A stretch of 64,000 bases of DNA from Marvania coccoides (Eukaryota; Chlorophyta; Trebouxiophyceae; Chlorellales; Chlorellaceae). Positions 11,383 to 24,141 of the stretch are shown piece by piece (the first letter of the stretch is position 1; the number at the start of each line of letters is the position of its first letter). Below the pieces are notes generated by a model, which was given only the letters and a program-made list of their open reading frames with translations, did no database searches and was not told where the DNA came from. Where the stretch lies: assembly GCA_963854735.1 (NCBI GenBank), contig OY978108.1, positions 806,001 to 870,000 on the forward strand. The letters are read 5' to 3'. The position numbers were made by a program, and so were the translations under genes.

Positions 11383-13841
11383 CCCCCACGCTTCTGCGCC
11401 CTCTTCTCCGCCCGCTTCATATTCTTCCGCTGCGCTTTGCTCAGCCCTGCCGCTGCCGCTGCCTGCTGTGCCGCATGCTGCTTGTCGCTCCCCTCCGTCT
11501 TCCTCTTCCTCTTAGCGTCGCCATCCTGGGCGCGCGCGCCCTCCTCCCTGTCGCGCTTTTTCAAGCTGGGCACCCTAAAAGACGCCAGCCGCCGCTCCTC
11601 AGCTGTGGCAGGCTTCCGCTTCTCCAGCTCCCCCTCTCCGTCTTTATCTTCTTTCACCCCCTCTCCCTTCACCCTGTGCTTCTTCTCCCACTTCTTCCGC
11701 TTCTGCTGCTCCTTCTCCCGCCGCAGCTCGTTCAGCACGCCGAAGTTCGGGCGCAGTCGGCGACTTTCTTCGCGATAAGGTGCCGAAACTTTCTTCAGCC
11801 CCACCACCTGGTTCAGCTCCTTGTCGTCCATGACCAAGATCTCCTCCGGGGTCAAACCATACGTCTCAGGCGCCACCTGAGAGACAAAAACACACACACA
11901 CAGCGTTTAAAAAAAACAATTAAAAAAACCCTAAGGTAATATGTTTTCTTTTATAATTATTTAATGTTTGCAAAAAACTCTGGCGCACCTCTTTGTACCG
12001 GAATCGCGTAGGGATGCCGCCCACGTGGTCCTCATAGTTCAGCCTGTGGTACTCCTCCAGCATCCGCTTCAGGTCTGCTGCCGCCGCCTTCCCCTCCTCA
12101 CCGCCTGCGCCCTCCACCGCTCCCGTCTCTTCCGCCTGCTTCAGCCGCCGCTGCAGCGCCGCAAACGTCCCTTCAGCCGCCCCCTCGTCGTCGGTCTCGT
12201 ACTCCCCCATCGCCTCCAGCTCTTTGGCGAAATTTTCGTCGCCGACGTCGTCAACGTCTTCGTCCTCGCCGTAGTAATCCGCGCCGAAAGCGGCCGCCAT
12301 GGCTTTGTCATGCGCCTCCGGGTCGAAGTCGCCCTCCAGCAGGTCGTCTAGCAGCTCCGGCGGCGGGGCAGCCTGAATAGCGTTGGGACATGGAAGAAAA
12401 TGCGATGAGGGGAGGACTGATTGAATGGCCGGCGAATTGAATAAAAACATCAAAATAGCAGCAAGAAAATCCAAATATACACAGAATGCACATGGTACAC
12501 ATTCAAAATAAATTTGCATCGAAAAAAAAATTAAATAATAAAAAATATTTAAATTGTGAAAACTCACCGCGCCAGCCACCGCCTGCACCTCTTGCAGCCG
12601 ACCCTCAATCTCCGCCTTCTTCAGGTTCTTCAGCCGCTTCACCTCCGCCCGCCGCGTCTCCTCCTCGGCCGCCTTCCTCGCCGCCTTTTCCGCTCTGCCG
12701 CGTTTCCGCCGATCGTCCTCCTTCCGCACGGTGCCTTCGATCGTGCGCGGGTGGGTCACCAGCTGCGCGCCCCCGGGCTCCTCATACCTAAAGTTGTACT
12801 GCGCCTCGAATTTCTCGGCTTCAGCCCACGCCGCCTCATCTTCCTCGTCATCGACACTTTTATCGTAAAGCCCACCACCACGCTCTCCCCCCTCCTCGTC
12901 ATCCTCCTCCTCGTCGCCGTGCTCCACCCACCCCCTCTTCAAAATGTAGTCTCGCAAGAATTTATCTTCCTGCCTGAGTTCTTTCTTCCCGCCAGCGGTG
13001 AAATACGCATCCAGCAAGCCCTGCACGTCAGCCTCATTTCCACCATCGCCATCACCGTCACCGCCTTCTCTCTCGTCGTCTTCGGCTTCAGCAGCACCGC
13101 CCTTCTTCTTCCGCCGCTTCTTCAGCACTCCGCCAAAGGCGTCACCCTCCGCACCCTCCGCCTCCTGCTTGAACGCCTGCAAAAACGCGCTCTTCAGCTC
13201 CTGCTGCTCCTGGGTATAGGTCTTGGGCGCGTCACCTGCCCCCTCCTCGTCGGTGTCCGTCGCCAAGCCAGCTGCCAGCTCCATCGCTTCCTTATAAACC
13301 ATGTCCTTCAAATACATCGGCCGCTCCTTCTTCCCCTTCTTTCTTCCAGCAGCGCCGCGGTCACCGTCCTCTCCCGCGCCTCCCTCCTCCCCCTCCTCCC
13401 CTTCGCCGTCTTCATCGCTCGAGTAGAACTTTGCGTTCTTATCATAAATTGATTTGTCCTTCCGTTGAATCTTTACCAGCGTCTCTAGGATCTGCGCCTC
13501 GGTCTTGATGGAGATGAGGCCCTCGTCCTCCTCCTCGTCGTCGCTGGACTCTCCCTCTTCAGGAGCCGCGCCTGCCTTGACGTGGCGGGCGGCGACCTCG
13601 GGGTACTTTTCTTTCAGCCGGTGGAGCTCCTCACGCTTCTTGTTGTGCTGCAATGACGGCGCACAAAGAAAGAAGAGGTTGAGACGGCCCCGTGCATGTA
13701 AAATTTGTTTAAAAGTGGTGTGGCTAGTTTCAATTTTGGGGGGTCTCGCACCTCGAAGCGTCGGGCAAACTCCTCATTGACCTTGAGCTGAGGCGCCCTC
13801 TCCTGCTCAGGCGCCTCGTCAAAGAGACTCTTCCTGCCCAT
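11340..13841 (-). CDS. KRI1: KRI1-like ribosome biogenesis protein
   Basis: Nucleolar factor needed for pre-rRNA processing and 40S subunit assembly in yeast, where it partners with Krr1. Four exons, all phase 0 (13841-13752, 13647-12568, 12372-11989, 11876-11340), encode 696 residues. The N-terminus MGRKSLFDE...VNEEFARRFE-HNKKREELHRLKEKY and the KRI1 C-terminal block (RFRYKEV-APETYGLTPEEILVMDD, LNQVVGLKKVSAPYR) identify the family. The middle is highly acidic, and the end is a Lys/Arg-rich tail followed by a poly-Ala run encoded by a GCA/CTG trinucleotide tract (11348-11382). The gene lies head to head with another nuclear housekeeping gene (IWR1-like) with about 340 bases between them. Identification is firm. 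Confidence 0.92.
11348..11382. repeat. Trinucleotide (CAG/CTG) repeat in KRI1 3' end
   Basis: About eleven consecutive CAG units on the plus strand. In the KRI1 frame they encode poly-alanine just before the stop codon, so length variation would change only the C-terminal tail. Confidence 0.8.
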
Positions 13842-14178
13842 TGTTACGTGTGCAGCTTTTCCGAAAATAATGAATTTTGTATGTGTTTTCAGAAAAGTAA
13901 ATAATGCATGCTACTGGCACCCAAATTGCAGCGTGAGTGGCAGGCTTGGATGCAGTAAAGCTGTCAAATTTGCATATAAAAATCAATGTAAAATTGAAAT
14001 TAAACAGCTCGAGGAGGCACAAGAAGAGGGTTTTCGTCGCATTTCTTGGCGGCGCGGAATTTGTGTTTGTTTCCGCCTTCACAGCTCCAAGCGCATTTTA
14101 TTAATTTTATGCATCATCAATAGAACATAAACAGAGCGTCCCAACGACCGTTGCCCTGCTTTAGCTTCGAGATTCGAG
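13842..14178. promoter_or_regulatory. Divergent promoter region of KRI1 and IWR1-like genes
   Basis: AT-rich spacer of 337 bases between two start codons pointing outward. No clear TATA box. It must hold both promoters. Confidence 0.4.
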
Positions 14179-15332
14179 ATGTCAGTTGCGCCAGAGCAGC
14201 TGGCAGGAGGCCCAGAGCCCCAGCTGCGCGTGATTCGCGTCAAGCGGAAGCGCAACTCGGAGGCCCCATCTGACCTTGGTGCGTTGAATTATTATTTTTA
14301 CAGATCAATCAATCTTGCCGCCCTCTCACCCGCCCCGTTCCTTTTCTCTTCTCGGCTGCAGTCATCCATGAGGTTGTGGACGCTAAGAAGAAGCGAAAGA
14401 AGACGCTGGCCGACGCCTTGGGCCAAATGGGCCTCGGTGCGGCGCCCGAGGAGGGCTCTTCTGCCGGTACTGCTGCCGCCGTTGCTGCCAACGCCCTGCC
14501 ACGCCGCAAGCGTTACCGCAAGCTGGCCACCATGACGGCGGTGGAAATGATGGAGACAGATCCTCAGGATCTGCGCCAGCTGCTGGCTACCCACCCTCTC
14601 CCCTCTTCAGACGTGACTCTTATTGCTTCTTCCTCTGCTGCCCCGCAACTGCACCCACAGCAGCCCCCTGCCAAGGCTGCGCGGTACGAGCAGGTGCGCA
14701 TGCGCCGAGGGCTCACAAATTTTGAGATCACCGAGGCTGCTAGGGACCCATTACGTAACATTGCTGCTTTGCACGACGTGGTGCGTTTGGACCCGCTGCC
14801 TTCGCCAGACGCCGCTGGTTTGACCCCAGAAGACGGCGCGCTGCTGTGTAACTTTCTTCCTATGGTGCGGGAGTACCTGGGGCAGCAGGCGCACGCAGAA
14901 ACCGCAGCAGCTGCCGTCGGTGTCACCGCCGCCGCCGAGGAGGAAGAAGACGCCGAGGGCATGGAGTACGTGTACGATTTGTACGTGGAGGCTGTGGAGG
15001 AAGAAAAATCGGAAGAAAGCGAGGCGTGGTGGGAGATGCACGCGCGTGGGGGGGCGCCTGTGGTGCAGATTTTGGACGACGATTCATGGCTGGTAATGGA
15101 AGGCTCCGACGTGTCTGACAGCGATGCTTCCAGCGAAGACTCCAATGCCGAGGGGCACTACGGGAACGACTACCCCGAGGAGGGTTACCTTGATACCGAC
15201 GATGACAGCAGCATAGGGGAGGCGTGTGGGGCGTTTGGGCCTGCGGGTGCTGCAGCGTCTTCTGCTGGTGGGCGGAGGAGGAAAGAGTGGTACGACGAGT
15301 CGGCGAGTAGCGATGAGGAAACGTGGGATTGA
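14179..15332 (+). CDS. IWR1-like RNA polymerase II nuclear import factor
   Basis: Iwr1/SLC7A6OS proteins bind assembled RNA polymerase II and carry it into the nucleus. Two exons (14179-14278 and 14362-15332, phase 1) encode 356 residues. The N-terminus contains the characteristic LRVIRVKRKRN motif, followed by a second basic block (DAKKKRKK) that may act as nuclear localisation signal. The C-terminal third has the IWR1 signature: an acidic stretch with MEYVYDLYVEA, then SEDSNAEGHYGNDYPEEGY. The rest is low-complexity Ala/acidic. It is head to head with KRI1 and converges on NTRC. Family assignment rests on the two signature blocks and is good. Confidence 0.85.
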
Positions 15333-15890
15333 CGGCTAACGAATGCAACAAGACATAGAACGACTGCTTATCTATTTTTCCCTGCTTTTAATTTTTTACA
15401 CATGGTAGAGAAAGAAATAGGAGTAGAGGTTTAAGGGGAAAAGGGGGAGAATAAACAGCATGAAAGAAAGAAAGAAAGAGGAGGAGATCTTCTGAAGGGA
15501 AGAATAACGATTGCATCGATAAAACGAGTCGGGGAAGAGAAGCGTAAAACATTTGAAGGGAAACAACAACGGTAGACCCCCTTCCAGAGAGATAAAATAT
15601 TAAGATTTAAATCAAACATAGATTGATTCCCAGTCGCCTCATCGTGGCTGGCGGTTCTTCGCAGCAACAACGTCGACACACAAAAAAAAAAAAAAAAGGG
15701 ACAAGGCTGGAGAGGCAGAGAGAAAGAACTCAAAACACTCCCTCAGGGAGCTATGACAGCTCTCCACTCTCCCTTAAACCCAGCCCCCGCCCAAACGAAT
15801 GAATAAAATTCAAATACGACACGTGTGAGATGAAATAAAACGGGTTCTTTCTTAAGGCGAAATAATATTATTTTCTTCAATACTGCTACT
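15333..15890. other. Convergent intergenic region
   Basis: About 560 bases between the 3' ends of the IWR1-like gene and NTRC. It holds GAAA-type simple repeats near 15460 and an A15 run near 15685. No gene seen. Confidence 0.5.
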
Positions 15891-18161
<2,271 letters not shown>

Positions 18162-20055
18162 CTAAACGACGCTTCCCTCTCTCGAGGATGTTCGCTCATG
18201 CATGATGCCATGCCCCCGCGGCATAATAGGCCGCGTCTCAATCTCCCCTTCCTCCTCCTCCTCCTCCTCCTCCTCGCCTCCGTTTCCCTCCCCACCACGC
18301 TCACCCAGCTTGCCACTGCCCTCCAAAACTACAGCCGCCGGCATGCCCTTGCGGGTACCATCAGGGAACAACAAAATCCCCACCCCTCCCACCGCCAGCA
18401 CCCCAGCCAGCACGATCATCGCTAAATCATACGACCCACCTTTATCGGCCAAAAATCCCAACACAAAGGGCCCTATGAACCCCCCGAAGCTGCCCAGGGA
18501 GTTGATGAGCGCAAAGCCCAGCTGCGCCTCGTGCCCCTTTAAGAAAGCAGCAGGCCAGCTCATGAAGGGAGCATGGAATGCCCAGACGCAGGCGGCGGCG
18601 GTGACAAGGCTGAAGAAAGCAGCGATGGGGGAGACGTGGCGCAGCATGACGGGGGTGAGCGCCATCGCACCGGCACCCATGAGAATGGGGATGCCTGAAA
18701 AAATAAAGAAAGTGAGAAAAGAGAGAGACTGTGGATTATTTGGATTGATTAATCTTTGATAAACATAACTTGATGAAGCAATACGAACCTGCGTGGCGGT
18801 GGCGTTCGTTGGCTGCTTCCGCCCACTTTGCGTTCACCATCATTGCTGCCGCTGCGGCTGCAAATGGCACCATGGTGAGTAGCGCCACGCCTGCGCCAGC
18901 GCTGTGGCCATGGCCATCTCCACCGCATCCAGAAGAGTGCGCGGGGGCGGGAATAACAGGTGTCGTTGAATTTTCGGCAAAAGGCGACGGCGGCGGCGAG
19001 TGTAGGTCGGAAGGCGAGGCAGCGAAGAATGAAGAAATGATGAGGGGGGCGAAGAAAATGATGGAGTACATTGCTTGCGTGATGGAGACCCACAGCGCGG
19101 CCATGTAGAACACCCGCCAGTTGGCGCAAACTACACAAAGAAAAGGAAAACACGCTGTTTTCTTAAATTTTCTAGTGATACAAAAAGAACAATCCTAATA
19201 AACAAGGGATTTGCTTCACCTGCTACCAGAGATTTCATTTGCGTTTTGATGCTGGTGTCACTGGTGGAAGTGGGCTCCATGTCTTGCCGCCGCTGCAGCC
19301 AAGCCTGCTCCGAGGGCTCCAAAAACGCCGCCTTGGCAGGCGAAACAGCCAAGTTCCTGCGCAGCAGCACCCCAAACACGATGGTGGTGGAACCTTCCAG
19401 AATGAACAGCCACTGCCACCCTGCCACCCCCAACAGGCCGTCGAACGATAAAATTGCAGCTGCGACGGGGGCTCCTATGATTTGAGCGATGGCTGTGCTG
19501 GTGGTGACTGCGGCGTAGGCTCTGCCCAGCTCACGGGAAGTGTAAAATTTGGACAAGTGCGTCCTGCAAAATTATGCTTCACCGTAATTATTTGTGGAAG
19601 AAAGCGACGACGAAAATAAAATGGTTGTTGAACGTGAAATCTACTCACCAGATGCCGGGGAACGTGCCGCATTCTGCCAGACCCAGTGCCACACGCAGTG
19701 CAAGGAACATCGCCGTGCCTGTGGTCCACGCAAACGCCATGGCGACGATGCCCCAGACAATGACGGTAAGTGACAGCCAGAGGGGCGCGCCAAACCTCTG
19801 CAGCGCCATGTTTGAAGGGATTTGGAAGCTGTAGCCCAGAAAAAACAGCCCAGCTCCCAGGCCGTAGGACGAGCACGACAGCCCCAGTTCATTTGAAAGT
19901 TGTACCGCTGCAAAAGAAAGGTTGGTGCGGTCGAGGTAGCAGCAGATGCCAAGGGCAAAGAGCCAAGGAATCAGATGGCGGTCCACTTTGCGCAGGATGT
20001 CTGCCGCGGTGTCATCCACCTCCAGAGCTGAAGGGACAGGCCTGGCGATGCGCAT
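18162..20055 (-). CDS. Major facilitator superfamily transporter, anion:cation symporter type
   Basis: Four exons in matching phase (20055-19649, 19563-19220, 19130-18789, 18694-18162) encode 541 residues with about twelve hydrophobic segments. The first helix region (IPWLFALGICCYLDRTNLSFA) and the block GLGAGLFFLGYSFQIPSN followed by LGLAECGTFPGIW are typical of the ACS family, which moves organic anions such as vitamins, allantoate or sugar acids with cations. Exon 3 carries a Pro/Ser/Gly/His-rich loop of about 45 residues between two hydrophobic segments, unusual for the family. The C-terminus has a run of nine Glu from a CTC repeat (18245-18276). Substrate cannot be told from sequence. 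Family assignment is good. Confidence 0.85.
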
Positions 20056-20809
20056 GTTTGGGCAAGGAAGAGAGGAGACGGGGCTGAAAAAATAGCTCTT
20101 TCTGGCGCCAATCGCTAGTTTAGTTTATGATAGTAATCTGAGCGCGTCGTGTGAATACGAAGAGATTTTGGGGTGTTTTTTGTTGAAGATCAAGTTTGTT
20201 TTTTAATAATAAAATACCGAAACAAACCAATTATACGAAACTACTGTGCGCATATTCATTGCTACCAGTGACGAATGGATTAATTATTTTATTTCAGTCT
20301 GCAGCGAAGCTTTATAAAATAGGGCACCCTATTGCAGCAGGAGACAGTAGGACAGAGGTACTGCCAGTGGTTGGCCCTTTTGATGAACAGCAGAGTGTAT
20401 GCCATGCACAGCTCATGCTCAAACAGTAGCTCTGGCAATGCCGCTGAATGCGCTTGTAATCGACCAGCGCCAGCATCGCCGACACTCCTTAGTTCTCGCT
20501 ACCATCGGTGTTGAAGAATTCCTCCTGCTGGTCACCTTTAATATAGTACCCTTTACTTGCAATAGCAACGCTCATTTACAGAAGCGGAATGAAGGCTCAT
20601 GTACATTTTACAGAGACATATCACATTATTCATAGTAATAGTAGTAGGTAGTGATTTAACTCTAGTAATATTTAACTATAGTAATGGTAGTAGGTAGTGA
20701 TTGAAAAAAAATTTCAACTGTGTTCATTTATTTTTTATTTCAGTAGCTTGCAATGCTCTTTTTACCCCTTGCTCTCGTAAAAAGTTGAGCTCCTCTCTCT
20801 CCCTCTCTT
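20056..20809. other. AT-rich intergenic region with a short direct repeat
   Basis: About 750 bases between the MFS gene 5' end and the DnaJ-ferredoxin 3' end. The motif TAGTAGGTAGTGATT occurs twice (about 20641 and 20688). No gene recognised. Small open frames in the segment do not resemble proteins. Confidence 0.4.
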
Positions 20810-22237
20810 TCACCCATCAATAGAGATGCTGCTGCTCTCCGCTGAAAGCAACTTTTGTTCCCGCTGCCGCTTCACGCGCTGGAAGTCCCTCCACTTTCGC
20901 GCCGCTGCAGCCATGGCCACTGCGTTCACCTTGCGCCGCTGCCTCCCGCCCCTCCAGGCCTCTTCCTCAGCGTCTGACGTAGAGTCAGTGGACGACGCCG
21001 TTGACTGATTAGCTGCCGCCTGGCGAGCAGCCTCCTGCATGTTAGCCCCCGCTGCAGGCGCAAAATTATCTGCAAAGCCGCCCCACGCCCAGCGCGCCTG
21101 CAAAAATCCCAGTGCAAAAAGCTCAGCGCCTTTATTTTTGCATTTTACAATCAATTAAATTCATGGGAAAAAACAGATGGATTCCTCTCCTACCTTTTGC
21201 TCGCGCGCGCGGCGGTCCGCCTGCCGCTTCTCCCACGCAATGGAGGCTTCCGAGAAGACGTTGAGGTTGGCGCCCTTCCCCCCCCCGTTCATGAGGATCC
21301 ATGCGTCGATACGCTCCATGCGGGCCATAGTTTCTTCCAGCAGCGTCAGCTGCGGGGCGGACACCCAGTGGATGCAGCTCACGGGGCACGTGTCAATAGC
21401 CTGCACGTTATTAGGGGTTAAGAAAATTTTCTATCAGCATCAACTAGCATGCAAAAAAACTAAAAAGTCAAAATTTGGGGGTTGAAATAGGAAATTTTGG
21501 CTCACCTCCTGCAGTTTTTCGGGGGTATCAATCTCTTGCCGCATCACCCGCGCCCGCCCGTACTCCTCCTCCATGCTGAAGGTCTTGGGGCAGACGTTGT
21601 TGCAGTTGCGGCACCCGATGCACGTGAACTCGTCAACAAAGACGTATTCAGGGGGGTAGGCGGTGTCCACAAAGGGGTTGATGCCGGCGAAGCTGAAGCC
21701 GGAGATGAGGTCGTACTCTGCCCGCGAGTCGGGGTCCATGAGAGTCTCGTAGAGGAGGTTGAGAAAAATCGCGAATTCGTTGGTCTAGGCAAAAACGGGA
21801 ATGGGTTAAAAGAGGTGAGTAGAGAGTACAAAGCTTTTTTATTTATGCGAATACCGTGAATGGCTGCACCATTACAGACTATCAAATGTTTTGCATGCAG
21901 CCATCTAAGCAAGGAGCAAGAACCGTCTTCTTTCTCTGAATATGCATGTGCGTCTCCGCACCTCTTCATCGCCACTCTGGTCCGGGTGGTAGTCCTTCAT
22001 GAGGCGCCTGTAGGCTTTTTTGATCTCCGACGTTGAGGCGGTGGGCGGCACGCCCAGGATAGAGTAGAAGTCGCCCTGCTCGGTGGAGGTCGATGTCAAC
22101 GGGTCAGCGGCCAACCTCGCGGTGACAGTACGGCGCCTGGCGAGGCCCCCTCGCTTGAGTCCACCAGCAAGATGAGAATGCCTGAGGACCCTGAAGGGCA
22201 GCTGTGCGCTGAATACAGCACCTCGACAATAATTCAT
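20810..22237 (-). CDS. Chloroplast DnaJ-ferredoxin protein (CDJ3-5 type)
   Basis: Four phase-0 exons (22237-21962, 21784-21506, 21400-21194, 21097-20810) encode 349 residues. A basic leader of about 45 residues resembles a plastid transit peptide. The J domain follows, with the HPD tripeptide at 83-85 and its last helix encoded by exon 2 ([19 protein letters not shown]). A bacterial-type ferredoxin domain comes next, with [11 protein letters not shown] (Cys 147, 150, 153, 157) and CPVSC (190, 194). The C-terminus is Ala-rich with a basic coiled-coil-like end. The order J domain then Fe-S domain matches the Chlamydomonas chloroplast J-proteins CDJ3-CDJ5, thought to couple Hsp70 to redox or Fe-S chemistry. 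Identification is good. Which of the three it matches best is unknown. Confidence 0.9.
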
Positions 22238-22610
22238 ACTGCTTTTGTTCGTTTCCCAACCAAAAAAGGCGCTTGTTTTCTGCTACTATAAAGCCCGAAG
22301 ATGAAATGAAGCGACCGAGACCCCGAAACCGCTGGGTCTCAGGCTCTGGGCTGTAACGCTCTGTTCCTCTATTTATGGGCTTGGGGTTTGGAGGCGAGGG
22401 TGCGAAAAAATGGCAAAAGCCTTCTTCAAGAAGTTCTTGTCGTCCAAAAGCGAAGCACACATCGCATATTTTTTTGCTCAGCTTTCAAATGCCGGTAGTT
22501 CACAAAGATTCAGCATTGAAAAATCGATCTTTGAAGTGTACACGCGTGCTATATAAGAGAGATTAGCCTCGAACTGGAGTCTTGAATTTCAAATAAATTT
22601 CAAATAAAAC
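22238..22610. promoter_or_regulatory. Divergent promoter region of DnaJ-Fd and FANCD2-like genes
   Basis: 373 bases between outward-facing start codons. It contains a TATA-like box for the plus-strand gene (listed separately) and TTTATAG around 22284-22290 on the minus strand. Confidence 0.4.
22550..22557 (+). promoter_or_regulatory. TATA box of the short FANCD2-like gene
   Basis: TATATAAG lies 54 bases upstream of the ATG at 22611, which would place transcription start near 22580. Based on sequence match and spacing only. Confidence 0.45.
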
Positions 22611-23602
22611 ATGCCTAAAAAGAAATCTGCCAAGCGGCCTGCGCCTGAGCAGGCATCGCCTCCTGACGCCACCCGTGCTCGCCCAAATAGACCGTTGTTC
22701 GAGGAGCTGGCAAGTCGTGCTTTTTGTTTGTTTAAACAAAAACGGAAATGTTACCTGTTGCGGTTCTAAACCTTCTCCTTTCGCTTCATTACCTTGTCCA
22801 AACGCAGATGGAGGAGTGCGGCTGCGAGTCTGCCATCATTTTTCCAGATCACGAACCAGCCTATTTTGTCCAAGACCCCTCCAAGCTACGCTCCGCCCTT
22901 CAAGCAAGCCTCAGCGCCGACGGGTCGCTCTTTGCAGAGTTCTTCGACGGCCTGAAACAGTGCTTCCGTTCCCAGGCGATGCTGTTTAATGGACTAACTG
23001 TGCCCATCACTATCACCCCGCCCTGCTTGCCTTCCGCTGATCATTCTAGCCCCTCCAACAACTGCAGCCTCTTCCAACTGCTGCTCAGCGTGCCCTCGCT
23101 GCACGCACCGCTCACGGAATACTTGCACAGCAGGCTGAGCCCAGCGCCGCTGCCGCCGCTGCAGCCAATGCCCAACCTCATCGTTGCTCCGGCCTCCGAG
23201 GGAGAGTTCCGCATCCCTGCCAAAGCGTTTTTTGAGATGCTGCGCCGCGCGGCAGTGACGGGTGACCCTGCAGCAGGCGGCGGTATAGGCGATGGCCCCA
23301 CTGGTGCTCCGGCGTTTGTGTGTCCTTTTAGTACTGTTGATCCTACCGATCCGTACATGGCTGCTTTTGCAGACATGCAGGGGGGCAGCGTGGCGTACCA
23401 CGCGATGCCCAATCAATCCCAGCGAGAGGCGGCAATGTTTGCGACGGTGGAGGCTAAATTGCTCGATATCCAAAATATGGCACAACAAAATATGAGACAG
23501 CAACAACGCACCATCGTGCAGTTGTCGCAGATGCTGGCGCAATCGATGCAGCGGGCAGCAGCTGCTGTTGCGGCAGCGGAGGCGGCGAGGCCGGCGGCCT
23601 GA
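22611..23602 (+). CDS. Truncated, chimeric FANCD2 N-terminus paralogue
   Basis: Two exons (22611-22709, 22808-23602) encode 297 residues. The intron uses a GC donor (GAGCTG|GCAAGT) and a normal AG acceptor. The first about 140 residues match the N-terminus of the full FANCD2 encoded 540 bases downstream. Shared blocks include EEL-MEECGC against SEL-LEECGC, the DPSKLRSAL/DPRKLRRAL helix, a PITI/PMTI turn and a FQLLLSVPSLHAPLTE-type helix. Exon 1 is 33 codons in both genes. After this the similarity ends, and a different C-terminus follows: a Gly/Pro segment, then a Gln/Met-rich coiled-coil-like helix (IQNMAQQNMRQQQRTIVQL) and an Ala-rich end. It probably arose by partial tandem duplication plus recruitment of new sequence. 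Function unknown; it could compete with or bind FANCD2 partners. Confidence 0.75.
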
Positions 23603-24141
23603 GGCAGAGTGGTTGCTTCTGCATATTTAGACAAATTTATTTGAAGGGAATTGATAAAAATACCACTAAGAGTTCTTCGTTTTAATTCTCATTCTGCTTT
23701 GAGCGGCAGCCATAATTTATGCCGCCACCAAGTTAGCACTACCCCAACTCGGTATGTTCTAACGCCAGACCAGACCAGACCAGACCAGGGGAGAAGATCG
23801 AACGGCGGCAGGGCGGCTCTGGGAAATTACAAGTAAATACGCACACTGGGCAGCCTGGTGAGCGCTGCGAACGTGTACGTGCCCCAAACAATGAGCTCTG
23901 CTATGCCGCCGTGGTTCGGAAATGCGAAGTACTGAGCCAGCTGAGCCAAGCTGCAAAAAATGCAGCAAAGCAGGCGCAGCGGCCTTCAAGGGAAACAACT
24001 CAAACGCTGGACGCTGTAGCTTGTTTCGCACGAATTAAACGCTAGAACACAATGCTTAGACCTTGAACCTCCCAGCGCAGCGCAGAACAGCTCGGATGGT
24101 GCTGTAAATTTCCGCAGCTGCGATCAAAAACAAATCCGACC
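23603..24141. other. Intergenic region between the FANCD2-like genes
   Basis: About 540 bases holding the FANCD2 promoter. An (AGACC)n microsatellite lies at about 23765-23787, and a possible minus-strand last exon is listed separately. Confidence 0.5.
23834..23951 (-). other. Possible terminal exon of an unidentified small gene
   Basis: On the minus strand, after a good acceptor (GCATTTTTTGCAG), an open frame reads LAQYFAFPNHGGIAELIVWG followed by TYTFAALTRLPSVRIYL and a stop. It has the look of a small membrane-protein end. Upstream exons could not be joined with confidence, because only about 190 bases separate it from the FANCD2 start on the other strand. Product unknown. Confidence 0.3.

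Noticed and set aside
11223..11939. Long plus-strand open frame over the KRI1 3' end
   Set aside because: Leu/Pro/Arg-rich shadow of the KRI1 coding strand, whose splice phases and family motifs fit.
12556..13452. Plus-strand 298-codon open frame
   Set aside because: Shadow of the acidic KRI1 exon 2. No family features.
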